This document shows positions 24,536-33,944 of a DNA stretch of 64,000 bases, piece by piece. Position 1 is the stretch's first letter. Each line of letters opens with the position of its first letter. This stretch comes from Gp6-AA40 sp032156805 (GTDB lineage Bacteria; Acidobacteriota; Vicinamibacteria; Vicinamibacterales; UBA2999). The stretch lies in NCBI GenBank assembly GCA_032156805.1, contig JALDXQ010000009.1:1-64000 (forward strand). Direction: 5' to 3'. The notes beneath the pieces are model-generated. The model saw nothing but the letters and a program-made list of their open reading frames with translations. It was not told the origin of the DNA and ran no database searches. Made by a program: the position numbers and the translations under genes.

Positions 24536-25524
24536 GCGGCAGCTCCTTGCTGCACTGCGTTCTTGGTCAGCGATTCGATCTGTACACCGGCGCTCTTTCC
24601 GTGCTGTGTCAGCCGGCCACCAAAGCGACGGACCTGACCGATGTGCACGTCAACAGGCTGCGCCACGGAGTGGCCGAGCGACAGCACATCTCCCGGCTTC
24701 AGCGCAATCAGATCGCGCGCCGTCAACGTCGTCTCGAGGAGAGCCGTCACCGGCAGCGGCACGCGGCCCAGGTTGGCGTGCAGCCAGGCTTCTTCATCGG
24801 GAGTCGGCTGCTTGCGCGTTCGCTGCCATCCCTGCTCGAACGCTTCGCCAACGGCTTCGATCGCAGCCGCGGGAATACAGATGTTCACCATCCCGCGCGT
24901 CTCAGCGATCCGAATGTCGAACACCAGCAGGATGACAATCTCGGTCGGCCCGGTCACCTGCAGCATCTGCGGTCGCGTTTCGCGCGCCTGGATGCGGAAC
25001 TCCATGTTGGCCACCGGCCGCCATGTCTCCGTCAGGTTGTCGAGCATCAGGTTGACGACCGAATCGACGACGTTCTGCTCAATCAGCGTCAGCGCACGAT
25101 TGGGCCCGGGCGTCTGACCGGTGCCGCCGAGCAACCGATCGACCATCGTGAAGGCAATCGACGGATTGATCTCGAGCGCTCCGACGCCGTCAAACAGGCT
25201 GAGATTCACCGCGTAGAACGCCGTCGGATCCGGCAGCGACATGAGGAATTCCGAGTACGCGAACTGCTCCACCGAGACGATGCTCACTTCGGTCATCGCC
25301 CTGAGGAATGCCGACAGCGAGGTCGACACGTTCAGCGCAAACCGGTCATGCAGGAAATGCAGCGAACGTAGCTGCTCCTTCGAGACCCGATCGGGACGAC
25401 GGAAGTTGTAGATGACGACGCCGCCCGAGGACGCGCCGTCGACCGGCTCGGCCGCACGCTCGGTGGCCGCTGCCGACGAAGCCAGCAGTGCGTCGATTTC
25501 ATCCTGCGAGAGAATCTTGCTCAC
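24532..25524 (-). CDS. fliM: Flagellar motor switch protein FliM
   Basis: The 330-residue protein starts with the CheY-binding peptide ILSQDEIDALLAS, has the CheC-like middle domain (LSAFLRAMTEVSIVSVEQ, YEFL-type block YSEFLMSLPDP, INPSIAFTMVDRLLGG) and a C-terminal SpoA domain (DLIALKPGDVLSLGHS). It links FliG to FliN and receives phospho-CheY. The GTG start at 25524 overlaps the fliA stop (GTGA) and is preferred because the CheY-binding peptide begins five residues in. Confidence 0.95.
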   Translation of the reverse strand: MSKILSQDEIDALLASSAAATERAAEPVDGASSGGVVIYNFRRPDRVSKEQLRSLHFLHDRFALNVSTSLSAFLRAMTEVSIVSVEQFAYSEFLMSLPDPTAFYAVNLSLFDGVGALEINPSIAFTMVDRLLGGTGQTPGPNRALTLIEQNVVDSVVNLMLDNLTETWRPVANMEFRIQARETRPQMLQVTGPTEIVILLVFDIRIAETRGMVNICIPAAAIEAVGEAFEQGWQRTRKQPTPDEEAWLHANLGRVPLPVTALLETTLTARDLIALKPGDVLSLGHSVAQPVDVHIGQVRRFGGRLTQHGKSAGVQIESLTKNAVQQGAAA

Positions 25525-26267
25525 GCGCGTGCCTCCACCAGGCCGAGAGACCGGCGCAGCAACGTCCGCAGCCGTGATATGGCCAGTGAGCGCAGCTGGC
25601 TGACACGCGATTCGCACACGCCGATGACCTCGCCGATTTCAGCAAGGGTCAGCTCTTCCTGGTAATACATCGCCAGGATCTGTCGCTCGCGTTCGGGCAG
25701 TTCGTCGATCGCGCGTGCCAGGTGCACCTTGAGCTCTTTACGCTCGAGTTGTGCCACGGCGTCTTCCGATGCGTCGATGCACAGCTCGACCAGCGGCGTT
25801 CCGTCCGGGGTTGGTGCATCGAGCTGACGCACCGAACCGACTTCCAGCGTCCGCAACTGCTCGAGCGCCTTCTCGTAGGCAGGAACCGAAAGGTCCATCG
25901 CCTCGGCAATCTCGTCCTCGCGCGGCTCGCGCGCAAGACGATGGCGCAGCGACGCCACCGCCGCGTCCATCTCGCGGCGCAGGCGACGAAGCGACCGCGG
26001 CGCCCAATCGAGCTCGCGCAGCGCATCGAGCATCGCGCCGTTCACCCGCCGGCGCGCAAACGCATCGAACGGCACGCCGAGCGTTGGACGGTACCGGGTC
26101 GCTGCATCGATCAGCCCCAGCACGCCAACGCTGATCAGATCGTTCATCTCGACCTGCGACGGCAGGCGCTGAGCCAGTCGCTGGGCCAGCGTCTTGACCA
26201 GCCCCACGTGCTCCATCACCAGTCGATCACGAGCATCCGTGGTCGCGGCGGGCGTCTTCACGCGCAC
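25521..26267 (-). CDS. fliA: Flagellar sigma factor FliA (sigma28)
   Basis: The 248-residue protein has regions 2 (VEMNDLISVGVLGLIDAATRY), 3 (RREMDAAVASLRHRLAREP) and 4 (LPERERQILAMYYQEELTLAEIG). The pattern is that of FliA/WhiG sigma factors. The GTG start at 26267 has GGAGG seven bases upstream; a GTG at 26261 that overlaps the flhG stop is the alternative. It should read the sigma28-type promoters at 8080, 44251 and 46572 and be blocked by FlgM. Confidence 0.95.
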   Translation of the reverse strand: MRVKTPAATTDARDRLVMEHVGLVKTLAQRLAQRLPSQVEMNDLISVGVLGLIDAATRYRPTLGVPFDAFARRRVNGAMLDALRELDWAPRSLRRLRREMDAAVASLRHRLAREPREDEIAEAMDLSVPAYEKALEQLRTLEVGSVRQLDAPTPDGTPLVELCIDASEDAVAQLERKELKVHLARAIDELPERERQILAMYYQEELTLAEIGEVIGVCESRVSQLRSLAISRLRTLLRRSLGLVEARA

Positions 26268-27091
26268 TGAGACACCTCCGTGACTGGCTCCGGAACCGAT
26301 GCCCCGACCGCCAGGCGCAGACCGCCCGGTCCGCGGCCGAGGCCGGCGAGACGCGAGGCCAGGATTCGGTAACAGCGGCTCGCCGCAGCCAGCGGCAAGT
26401 GGTCGACGACCGCACGCTGCACCAGCACCGAGTCGCGCACGGCGCGGTCTTCGGCAACGAAGCCGTAATAGCGAAGCTGCCGCCCCAGGAAACGCACCGA
26501 GGCGGCGTCGAGCTGCTTGAAGGCCAGCGCCGCCTCGTCGCTGTCGCGTACCGAGTTGACGACCACGCCAATCTCGGTCTCCGGCGACATCCTCGTGAGG
26601 ATCTTCGCGGTCGCGTAGGCATCGACGACCGCCGACGGCTCGAGCGACGTGACGACGGCGACGCGCTCGGCGAGGCGCAGCGTCTCCAGGACGTTGTCCG
26701 AGATCCCCGCGGCCGTGTCGATGAGGAGGAAGTCCAGGCGAGTCGCGAACAGGTGCATCGCGTCGCGCAGCATGCTGCGCTGGGCGGAGGTCAGAGCCGT
26801 GATCGACTGCAGCCCGGAACTGGCGGGAATGACCTCGATGCCGAGCGGGCCTCGCACGACGATGTCGGACAACGACTTCTCACCGGCGAGCAGGTGACCG
26901 ATGTGGCTCTCCGGCGTGAGGCCGAGCATCACGTCGATGTTGCCGAGCCCGAAATCGGCGTCGAGCACGCCAACGCGATGACCGAGGCGAGCGAGCGAGA
27001 GCGCCACGTTTACCGTGACGCTGGTCTTGCCAACTCCGCCCTTGCCACTGGTGATGGCAAGGACAGCGGCCGTGTTCGATCCGCCAGTCAC
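26258..27091 (-). CDS. flhG: MinD-like ATPase FlhG
   Basis: The 277-residue protein has the deviant Walker A motif SGKGGVGKTSVTVN near residues 12-25, VLDADFGLGNIDVMLG and LLIDTAAGISDNVL. FlhG sets flagellar number with FlhF. The GTG at 27091 overlaps the flhF stop (GTGA) and places the Walker motif at the usual distance; a longer start at 27130 is possible. The N-terminal activator helix that stimulates FlhF (a DQAxxLR-like peptide) is not obvious. Confidence 0.92.
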   Translation of the reverse strand: MTGGSNTAAVLAITSGKGGVGKTSVTVNVALSLARLGHRVGVLDADFGLGNIDVMLGLTPESHIGHLLAGEKSLSDIVVRGPLGIEVIPASSGLQSITALTSAQRSMLRDAMHLFATRLDFLLIDTAAGISDNVLETLRLAERVAVVTSLEPSAVVDAYATAKILTRMSPETEIGVVVNSVRDSDEAALAFKQLDAASVRFLGRQLRYYGFVAEDRAVRDSVLVQRAVVDHLPLAAASRCYRILASRLAGLGRGPGGLRLAVGASVPEPVTEVSQCA

Positions 27092-28110
27092 GCCACCGCT
27101 CCTTGCACCAGCATCTCGCCCATGAGCCAATCGGCGAGCACGGCCGCGGTGACTCGATGCAGATCCACCGGCACGTTCTGTCCGGTGCCGAAGAAGGACA
27201 ACGGCATTTGCCGCGCGCGCAGCACACCGACCAGCGGTCCGATGGTGTCGGCTTCGTCGACGCGTGTCAGCACGACTCGCGTCGGGCGGGCATCCGCAAA
27301 TCGCTCGAACATCCGCTCGGCCGACCTGACCGACGTGGTGGCTGGCATCACCAGGTGCGTCCGCACGTTGGTCCGCGTGCCGAGCGCTCGAAACATCTCT
27401 TTCGAGACATCGTCTGACGGCGAACGGCCGGCGGTGTCAACCAGCAGCGGGTGCGTCGTCTCGTCGAGCGCACGGGCGAATTCGTCCGGGGTGCGGGCCG
27501 CTGAAAAGGAAGACCCCAGGATGTCGGCATAGAGCCGCAACTGTTCGATGGCGCCCACGCGGAAGCCGTCGGCCCCGAGCAGCGCAAGGCGCTGTCCGCG
27601 GCGTGCACGTTCCTGCGCAGCGATCTTGGCGATGGTGGTCGTCTTGCCCACGCCCGGCGGACCGACGAACACTTCGATTGGCGCGTAGGGTTCGTCGCCG
27701 GCGGCGATCACCGCAAGCTCTCGCGCCAGCGTTTCCTTCAAGCTGTCGGTATCAGCGCCCCGCCGGCGGCTGACCGGGTGCGACTTCGCAATTTCGCGCG
27801 CGAGGTCCACCGGGAGTCCGCTCGCCTCAAGCCGCGCGGTGATCTGGTCGATTGCCCTGTCGGAACGCGAGCGGGGCACCACGACGGCGGGCACAGCCGC
27901 GGCACGTTCGGGCTCGGAGTGTCGGGGCTCCGGCACCATTGGCCGCTCTGCCGCCGCGGTCAACTCGATCTCGCGGCGGCCCATGAGGCCGCGCACACCT
28001 GTCGCTGTGACTTCACGAGTCGACAGCACCAACGCGTCGGGCCCCAGTTCTTCCCGAACGGCGCGAAGTGCGTCTTTGAGCGTTGCTCTGCGATAGCGCT
28101 TCAAATGCAT
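27088..28110 (-). CDS. flhF: SRP-type GTPase FlhF
   Basis: The 340-residue protein has the FlhF N-terminus (MHLKRYRRATLKDALRAVREELGPDA in part, with ELGPDALVLSTREV), an N domain, and a G domain from about 140: VGPPGVGKTTTIAKIA, LGADGFRVGAIEQL, LVDTAGRSP and TRVDEADTIG. It marks the flagellar assembly site at the pole together with FlhG. It starts one base after the flhA stop. Confidence 0.95.
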   Translation of the reverse strand: MHLKRYRRATLKDALRAVREELGPDALVLSTREVTATGVRGLMGRREIELTAAAERPMVPEPRHSEPERAAAVPAVVVPRSRSDRAIDQITARLEASGLPVDLAREIAKSHPVSRRRGADTDSLKETLARELAVIAAGDEPYAPIEVFVGPPGVGKTTTIAKIAAQERARRGQRLALLGADGFRVGAIEQLRLYADILGSSFSAARTPDEFARALDETTHPLLVDTAGRSPSDDVSKEMFRALGTRTNVRTHLVMPATTSVRSAERMFERFADARPTRVVLTRVDEADTIGPLVGVLRARQMPLSFFGTGQNVPVDLHRVTAAVLADWLMGEMLVQGAVA

Positions 28111-28111
28111 G

Positions 28112-30142
28112 TCAGTCGAGGGTCGCTACTGAAACGACTGGGATATGTGCCGGAACCTCGTTGTGCGATAGCACCCCTAAGTGCGGCAGCACCCGCGCAA
28201 ACAGCCTCCACAAGTGAGGCCGTAGTGTTGGAGAGCACAACAGCACGGGTTGTGCCACAGCTTGTTCGAGCGCACGCGCGATGCGCGAGGCGATGTTCTG
28301 GGCCTGTTGGGGGTCGAGCGCGAGGATGGCGCCATGGTCCGTCCGGACGAGCGACGCCAAGAGTCGCTCTTCCAGCACCGGTGCAACTCCGATAACCGGC
28401 AGCTCGCCCTTCTCGGTTTGATACGTCCGGCAAATCGCGCGGCCAATCGAGCCACGGACCGCTTCGGTGATCGCGTCGGGATCCTTCGTCACCATCGCGG
28501 CATCGGCAATGGCTTCGAGGATCGTCGTCAGATCTCTCACCGGGACGCGTTCACGCAGCAGCTGCCGCAGGACGCGTTGAATCTCGCCGAGCGACACCAG
28601 CTTGGGCACGAGGTCTTCGACCAGCCGCGGCGAGGATTGCGCAATCTGGTCCACCATTTCCTTGACTTGCTGACGGCTCAAGAGGTCGGGCAGAAATGCG
28701 CGGATGGTCTCCGACAAATGGGTCGACAGTGCGGTCGTCGAATCCACGACGGTGTAGCCGGCCGCTGAGGCTGCCTCGCGCTGCTCCTGTGTAATCCACG
28801 TGGCCGGCAGGCCGAAGGCGGGTTCCTTGGTTTGCGTGCCGTCGATCGTCTTGGTGACCGTCCCGGGGTTGATGGCCAGGAGACGTTCGGGATAGAGCTC
28901 TCCGCGCGCCACCTCGACACCCTTCACGAGGATGCTGTACGCGCGTGGTCCGAGTTGCAGGTTGTCTGCGATCCGCACGGGCGGCACGACGAGACCGGTC
29001 TCGGTCGCGATCTGCTTGCGAATCGATCGCACCCGTGTCAGCAGCGTTCCTCCCTGGCGTTCGTCGACGAGGCTCACGAGGGCATAGCCGACATCGACAC
29101 CAAGGGGATCCACGGCGACCGTGGGCTCCGCGGTATCGCCTGACGGCGCGGCAGACTCGGGGCTGACGTCCTCGGTCGGCCGCGTCCGTACGGCGTAAGC
29201 CGCAGCACCAAGGACTGCCGCGACCGTCAGGAACGAGAGCTTTGGCAGGCCTGGAATCAACGCGAGCAACGTGAGAACCCCGGCGGCGACGCCGAGCGGA
29301 CGAGATCGCTCGAGCAGCTGCACGGCGACCTCTTCACCGAGGTGAGATTCGGCGGCTGCGCGCGTCGTGATGAGGCCGCCGGCCATCGACACGAGCAGCG
29401 CCGGGATGGCCGTGACCAGTCCTTCCCCAACGGTCAGAATCGTGTAGGTTTCTGCGGCCGTGGCCAGGTCCATGTCGTGCTGCCACACGCCGATGATCAG
29501 CCCGGCCACGATGTTGACCGCCGTGATGAGGACGGCGGCGAGCGCATCACGCTGAGTGAACCGGATGGCACCGTCCATCGCGCCGTAGAAGTCCGCCTCG
29601 CGCCGCAGTCGATCGCGACGGTCGCGGGCTTCGGTATCGGTGATCGCACCTGATGACAGATCGGCGTCGATCGCCATCTGACGGCCTGGCAACGCATCGA
29701 GGGTGAAGCGGGCCGTGACTTCCGAGATACGAACCGCGCCGTGGTTGATGACGATGTACTGGATCGCGATCAACACGAGGAAGACGACGACACCCACGAC
29801 GAAGTTGCCACCCACAACGAACTGGCCGAAGGCCATGATGACGTGGCCGGCGGCCTCGATGCCGTCGCCTCCGTTGAGCAGCACGAGGCGCGTGGACGCG
29901 ACGTTCAGCGACAAACGGATCAGTGTGAGCAACAGCAGCAGTGATGGAAAGACCGAGAATTCCACCGGCTGTCGCACGTAGATGGCGGTGAGCAGCAGCA
30001 CCACGGCCAGACCGATGTCGATCGACAGCAGCAGGTCGAGCAGCAGCGTCGGCAGCGGGACGATCATCAGCAACACGACCGCCATGACGGCGATCGGCGC
30101 AATCAGGTGACTGGCGCGATTGGGCGTGGTCTTGGTCGGCAT
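28112..30142 (-). CDS. flhA: Flagellar export gate protein FlhA
   Basis: The 676-residue protein has about eight membrane segments in its first 300 residues and a large cytoplasmic domain. The family signature is intact (RISEVTARFTLDALPGRQMA, then DADLSSGAIT). The cytoplasmic part has VDVGYALVSLVD and PPVRIADNLQLGP. It forms the nonameric ring of the type III export gate that receives chaperone-substrate complexes. It is followed by flhF and preceded by flhB. Confidence 0.97.
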   Translation of the reverse strand: MPTKTTPNRASHLIAPIAVMAVVLLMIVPLPTLLLDLLLSIDIGLAVVLLLTAIYVRQPVEFSVFPSLLLLLTLIRLSLNVASTRLVLLNGGDGIEAAGHVIMAFGQFVVGGNFVVGVVVFLVLIAIQYIVINHGAVRISEVTARFTLDALPGRQMAIDADLSSGAITDTEARDRRDRLRREADFYGAMDGAIRFTQRDALAAVLITAVNIVAGLIIGVWQHDMDLATAAETYTILTVGEGLVTAIPALLVSMAGGLITTRAAAESHLGEEVAVQLLERSRPLGVAAGVLTLLALIPGLPKLSFLTVAAVLGAAAYAVRTRPTEDVSPESAAPSGDTAEPTVAVDPLGVDVGYALVSLVDERQGGTLLTRVRSIRKQIATETGLVVPPVRIADNLQLGPRAYSILVKGVEVARGELYPERLLAINPGTVTKTIDGTQTKEPAFGLPATWITQEQREAASAAGYTVVDSTTALSTHLSETIRAFLPDLLSRQQVKEMVDQIAQSSPRLVEDLVPKLVSLGEIQRVLRQLLRERVPVRDLTTILEAIADAAMVTKDPDAITEAVRGSIGRAICRTYQTEKGELPVIGVAPVLEERLLASLVRTDHGAILALDPQQAQNIASRIARALEQAVAQPVLLCSPTLRPHLWRLFARVLPHLGVLSHNEVPAHIPVVSVATLD

Positions 30143-30143
30143 A

Positions 30144-31208
30144 TCAGAGCATCAGCTGCTTGATTCGAACCAGGTAGGCCAGGACTTCTGCGACCGCGCC
30201 AAACAGCGGCCCCGGGATGGTCTGACCGATTTCGGCCGTGCGGAAAAGCGCCTGCGCGAGCGGCTTGTTCTCGACGATGGGGACGCCGTGATAGCGGGCC
30301 ACGTCGCGAATGCGTAGTGCCACGTGATCGGCGCCCATCGCCAGCACCCGCGGCGCCGGCATCGTGTCGCGGCGGTATTCGATGGCAACGGCGAAGTGGG
30401 TGGGGTTGGTGATGACGACTGTCGCGCGCGCGACGTCCTGCATCATCCGGCGCCGTGACAAGTCGAACTGCGCCTTGCGGACGCGCCGCTTGTTCTCGGG
30501 GCTCCCCTCCATCATCTTGTGTTCGTCTTTCACTTCTTGCTTGGTCATCTTGAGAGAGCTCGTCAGGCGGTATTGCTGAAGCGCGTAGTCACCGAGCGCG
30601 AGGATCCCGAGCGCCCACGCCACTCGCCACAGCAGCGTCTCGGTGTGCACCCACCCTTGTGCCGCTGCGCCGAACGGCGTCAGCCACGCGAGCTGCGGCG
30701 ATTCCACGATGAACGACCCGACGATCCGCCAGGCCAGCCAGGTGATGACGGACACCGAGATCAGGGTCTTGATCGTCTCGATCCCCGACTGCATCAATCC
30801 GAGCTTCTTGATGCCGTTGGCGGGATTCAGTCGCGACCAGTTGAGATGTAACGCGTTGGGCGCAAACACCCAGCCACCCTGAAAGCCGTGCATGCCGACG
30901 CCGACGACCATCGTGGCAATCGCAATCGGACCCACGAGCAGCCCGATCAGCATCGCGCCCTGGAACACGTGCGACGTGAGGTCGCCAGCCGCGATCGGTT
31001 CGAGCGGGGCGTCACCGAAGTGAGCGAGATCCGCGGCCAGCCGCTCCGCAAGGCCGTCGATCAGGCGGCGGCCGAGACGAGCCAGGGCGATCGTCGCCGC
31101 TACCGCCGCTGCGGCGAGCGCAAGATCGCGGCTGCGCGCGACCTGCCCCTTCTCGCGCGCATCCTGCAGGCGTTTTGCTGTGGGTTGTTCTGTGCGGTCC
31201 TGCGACAT
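30144..31208 (-). CDS. flhB: Flagellar export switch protein FlhB
   Basis: The 354-residue protein starts with RTEQPTAKRLQDAREKGQVARS, seen as EQPTAKRLQDAREKGQV, has four membrane segments and the self-cleavage site NPTH at residues 268-271 in VVITNPTHFAVAIEY. Cleavage switches export from rod/hook to filament substrates with FliK. The length and motifs are standard. It lies four bases after fliR and one before flhA. Confidence 0.97.
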   Translation of the reverse strand: MSQDRTEQPTAKRLQDAREKGQVARSRDLALAAAAVAATIALARLGRRLIDGLAERLAADLAHFGDAPLEPIAAGDLTSHVFQGAMLIGLLVGPIAIATMVVGVGMHGFQGGWVFAPNALHLNWSRLNPANGIKKLGLMQSGIETIKTLISVSVITWLAWRIVGSFIVESPQLAWLTPFGAAAQGWVHTETLLWRVAWALGILALGDYALQQYRLTSSLKMTKQEVKDEHKMMEGSPENKRRVRKAQFDLSRRRMMQDVARATVVITNPTHFAVAIEYRRDTMPAPRVLAMGADHVALRIRDVARYHGVPIVENKPLAQALFRTAEIGQTIPGPLFGAVAEVLAYLVRIKQLML

Positions 31209-31212
31209 GTGA

Positions 31213-31968
31213 CTACCTGAACGCAGCCGCCAGGCTCAGACCGAGTTCGATCGTGCGTTCGACCACGGAGGCGATGACCTGCGGAACCGTGCCGATCGTC
31301 ACCGCCAGCACGAACAGGCCAACGAGCAGCCGCACGGGATAGCCGACGACCATGAAGTTCAGCGAAGGAGCGGACCGCGACACCAGGCCGACGGCGAGTT
31401 CGACCAGCAGCAGCACGAGCACGAGCGGAGCCGCCAGGCGCACACCGACAGTGAAGATGAGACCGAGCATCTCGCGCACGCCGGTAAGAATCGATTCGCC
31501 CACTTGACCGCCGCCGATCGGTAGCCCTTCGTATGAGGCGACCATCGCACGCAGGATCTGGTGATGGCCGTTGACGGCGAAGAAGGCCAGCATCGCGAGC
31601 AACCCGTAGAGCGAGGTGATGACGGAGTTGCGCACACCGCTGACCGGATCGATCGTCGCGGCATAGGAGAATCCAAGCTGGTAGCCGCCGAGGTGCCCGC
31701 CCAGTTCAGCGGCCGAGATGAGTGCCCTGACCGCGAGCCCCAGCGACAGACCGATCACGATTTCGCGAGCGATGATGAGCGTGAGCGAGACGTCGCTGGT
31801 CAAGGCCGGGACTGCCACCGTGGGCGCCAGGACGACCGCCAGGAGAACGGTAATCGCCACCTTGACGGGAGTCGGCGCGAAGGTACCGCCGAGCGCCGGC
31901 GCGACCATCACCAGCATCCCCGGGCGCACGAGGAGCAACCCGAACCTGATCACCACCGACAGGTCCAT
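31213..31968 (-). CDS. fliR: Flagellar export protein FliR
   Basis: The 251-residue protein has about six membrane segments (RFGLLLVRPGMLVMVAPALG at the start; GYQLGFSYAATIDPVSG; SLNFMVVGYPVRLLVGLFVL). It joins FliP and FliQ in the export channel core. It overlaps the fliQ stop by one base. The order fliP-fliQ-fliR-flhB-flhA is conserved. Confidence 0.95.
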   Translation of the reverse strand: MDLSVVIRFGLLLVRPGMLVMVAPALGGTFAPTPVKVAITVLLAVVLAPTVAVPALTSDVSLTLIIAREIVIGLSLGLAVRALISAAELGGHLGGYQLGFSYAATIDPVSGVRNSVITSLYGLLAMLAFFAVNGHHQILRAMVASYEGLPIGGGQVGESILTGVREMLGLIFTVGVRLAAPLVLVLLLVELAVGLVSRSAPSLNFMVVGYPVRLLVGLFVLAVTIGTVPQVIASVVERTIELGLSLAAAFR

Positions 31969-32237
31969 CAGCGGATGAACTCCGGAAGGCGGAAGATCAG
32001 GTCACGCGAAAAGCCGGTGACCACTCGAAGGATCCAGGGAAACGTCAGCGCAAACACCGCGAAGATCGCGGCAGCGCGCGGGATGAACGCGAGGACGTTG
32101 TCCTGGATCGAGGTGACCGTCTGAAAGATGCTCACCAGCACGCCGGCAATCAGGCCAGCCACCAGCATCGGCAGGCTGACCATGATCGCGACCTCGATCG
32201 CCTGACGGACCGTACCAACGACCAGCGACTCGGGCAT
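31968..32237 (-). CDS. fliQ: Flagellar export protein FliQ
   Basis: The 89-residue protein has two membrane helices (VAIMVSLPMLVAGLIAGVLV and ALTFPWILRVVTGFSRDL) joined by FQTVTSIQDNVLAFIPR, all typical of FliQ. ATG 32237 gives the usual family length; a longer start at 32270 would overlap fliP. It starts just past the fliP stop. Confidence 0.95.
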   Translation of the reverse strand: MPESLVVGTVRQAIEVAIMVSLPMLVAGLIAGVLVSIFQTVTSIQDNVLAFIPRAAAIFAVFALTFPWILRVVTGFSRDLIFRLPEFIR

Positions 32238-32238
32238 G

Positions 32239-32901
32239 TCAGACGAAGCTCCGGACAATCGACCCGACAACGAGGTTCCAGCCGTCGATCATCACGAACA
32301 GGAGCACCTTGAAGGGCAGCGACACCATCGCTGGCGGCATCTGCAACATGCCCATCGACAGCAGCGTCGTCGAGACGACGAGGTCGATGAGCAGGAACGG
32401 AATGAACAGGAAGAACCCCATCTGAAAGCCGGTCTTCAGCTCCGAGATGACGTAGGCGGGGATCACGACCCGCATCGGCAGTTCTGCGGCGGTCTCCGGT
32501 TTCTCGATCTTGCCAAGCTCGATAAAGAGCGCCAGGTCGGCTTCCCGGGTCTGCCGCAGCATGAAGTCGCGAAGCGGTGGCGTGCCGAGCTCGAGTGCCT
32601 GGGTCACACTCACCTTCCCCGCCATGGCCGGCTCGAGCGCGAGCTCGTTGATACGCGCACCTACCGGCGCCATGATGAACATCGTCAGGAACAGCGACAG
32701 CCCGATGAGAATCTGGCTGGACGGCATCTCCTGTGTGCCCAGTGCCTGCCGCAGGAAGTGAAAGATGATCGTGATCCGCGTGAACGAGGTCATCGTCACG
32801 AGGATGGCCGGCAAGAACGAAATCAGCGTCAGGAGAAGGACGATCTGAAGCGGAGCCGAGATCGTGCCGATTCCGTTTACCTGGAGATCGAGGTTGTTCA
32901 C
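32239..32901 (-). CDS. fliP: Flagellar export protein FliP
   Basis: The 220-residue protein has PLQIVLLLTLISFLPAILV, MTSFTRITIIFHFLRQALG, VIPAYVISELKTGFQMGFFL and FKVLLFVMIDGW, the standard FliP blocks. Many FliP proteins carry a cleavable signal peptide of about 20-40 residues; here the sequence begins close to the mature N-terminus, so none is predicted. GTG start overlaps the fliO stop (GTGA). Confidence 0.95.
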   Translation of the reverse strand: MNNLDLQVNGIGTISAPLQIVLLLTLISFLPAILVTMTSFTRITIIFHFLRQALGTQEMPSSQILIGLSLFLTMFIMAPVGARINELALEPAMAGKVSVTQALELGTPPLRDFMLRQTREADLALFIELGKIEKPETAAELPMRVVIPAYVISELKTGFQMGFFLFIPFLLIDLVVSTTLLSMGMLQMPPAMVSLPFKVLLFVMIDGWNLVVGSIVRSFV

Positions 32902-33170
32902 TGCCGGGCACCAGACAATTCGTTGAGTGCCGGCGTGTCAGAGCGAAGCTCTGTCACGAGCGAGATGTTCGTGGTCGTCATACCGAGCAGAAGACGACGC
33001 CCTTCGACCGACACGATGACCAGCGAGCGCCGCTCGCCCAGCGGGATGGCGGTTTCGACCTGGACCGGCTTGCCAGTGGCCGCCAGGCGTGCGAGCGGAC
33101 TGCGCCGCACGAGCCACGCGAGCGTGGCCACCAATGCGAGCACGATCAGCGTCGCAAGGAAAGCGTTCAC
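32898..33170 (-). CDS. fliO: Flagellar export assembly protein FliO
   Basis: The 90-residue protein has one N-terminal membrane helix (FLATLIVLALVATLAWLV) and a small FliO domain (VQVETAIPLGERRSLVIVSV, LLLGMTTTNISLV). FliO helps FliP oligomerise. The GTG start at 33170 overlaps the fliN stop (GTGA); the frame is open further upstream, but that part is the fliN coding region. Confidence 0.85.
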   Translation of the reverse strand: MNAFLATLIVLALVATLAWLVRRSPLARLAATGKPVQVETAIPLGERRSLVIVSVEGRRLLLGMTTTNISLVTELRSDTPALNELSGARQ

Positions 33171-33454
33171 ACCGCGGTCTCCGCGCTGGGCGGCGCGACG
33201 ATCTCGGTGAGTCGCACGGCGGTGCTGTCGTCGATGATGACGACTTCGCCGTTGGCGACGGGCACACCGTTGATCACGACCTGCATGTCGCTGCCGGCCG
33301 ACTGATCGAGGCGGATGACGCTGTGCCGCTTCATGTACAGGCAGTCGCGCACCGAGATGGTGGCCGTCCCAAGCCAGACGTCGACGCTGCACGTCACGTC
33401 ACTGAGTGGCTGCAGTTCGGCGTTACTGAACAACGAATTCGACGAAGAGGACAT
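33167..33454 (-). CDS. fliN: Flagellar motor switch protein FliN
   Basis: The 95-residue protein is a single SpoA domain: LSDVTCSVDVWLGTATISVRD, seen as CSVDVWLGTATISV, then RLDQSAGSDMQVVINGVPVA and GEVVIIDDSTAVRL. It forms the lower C ring. The ATG lies 32 bases inside the end of fliL and is supported by the family length. A second SpoA protein with an extra domain is encoded at 23708. Confidence 0.92.
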   Translation of the reverse strand: MSSSSNSLFSNAELQPLSDVTCSVDVWLGTATISVRDCLYMKRHSVIRLDQSAGSDMQVVINGVPVANGEVVIIDDSTAVRLTEIVAPPSAETAV

Positions 33455-33917
33455 CGGTTACCTTCAATTCCTCGCCGGCGGTTTCAGTCGCACGCTCGGC
33501 AATGGCTTTCTTGAGTTCGTCCTTGCCCTCCGGCGTGACCAGCGGCGCCGCGTACTGCAGCGAGAGCAATTCCAGAATGGCGGAGCGAAGACGGGCGCCG
33601 ACGACGGCGTTTTCCTTCAGCTCGGTGGCCTGGTGCTCATCCCACGTGAGCAACTTCATATGGAGGCGCAGGAACCGGTTGCCGCTTTCGTCGGCAAGGT
33701 TGACGATGAACGGGTCCATGTCGAAGACGCCGGGCGTCGGTGGCGGCTCCGGCTCGGCCTCGGCCGCTTCGGCGCCACGGTGCGTGTACATCCAGTACCC
33801 ACCGGCGCCTCCACCTGCCAGCAACGTGAATAGAACGGCGAGGATGAGAACGAGCTTCGATTTCTTCTTCGGCTTGGCCGCGGCGTCCTGCTTATCTGCC
33901 TTCTCGGGTTCTGACAT
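33423..33917 (-). CDS. fliL: Flagellar basal-body protein FliL
   Basis: The 164-residue protein has a Lys-rich cytoplasmic start, one membrane helix (KLVLILAVLFTLLAGGGAGGYW in part) and the FliL periplasmic domain (FIVNLADESGNRFLRLHMKL; ELKVTDVLFVEFVVQ at the end). FliL surrounds the MotAB stator and supports torque. A GG-N10-GC sigma54-like site lies 28-43 bases upstream, so fliL may begin a second transcription unit. Confidence 0.93.
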   Translation of the reverse strand: MSEPEKADKQDAAAKPKKKSKLVLILAVLFTLLAGGGAGGYWMYTHRGAEAAEAEPEPPPTPGVFDMDPFIVNLADESGNRFLRLHMKLLTWDEHQATELKENAVVGARLRSAILELLSLQYAAPLVTPEGKDELKKAIAERATETAGEELKVTDVLFVEFVVQ

Positions 33918-33944
33918 GATCGCTTTCCGTCCTGATGACGGCTG

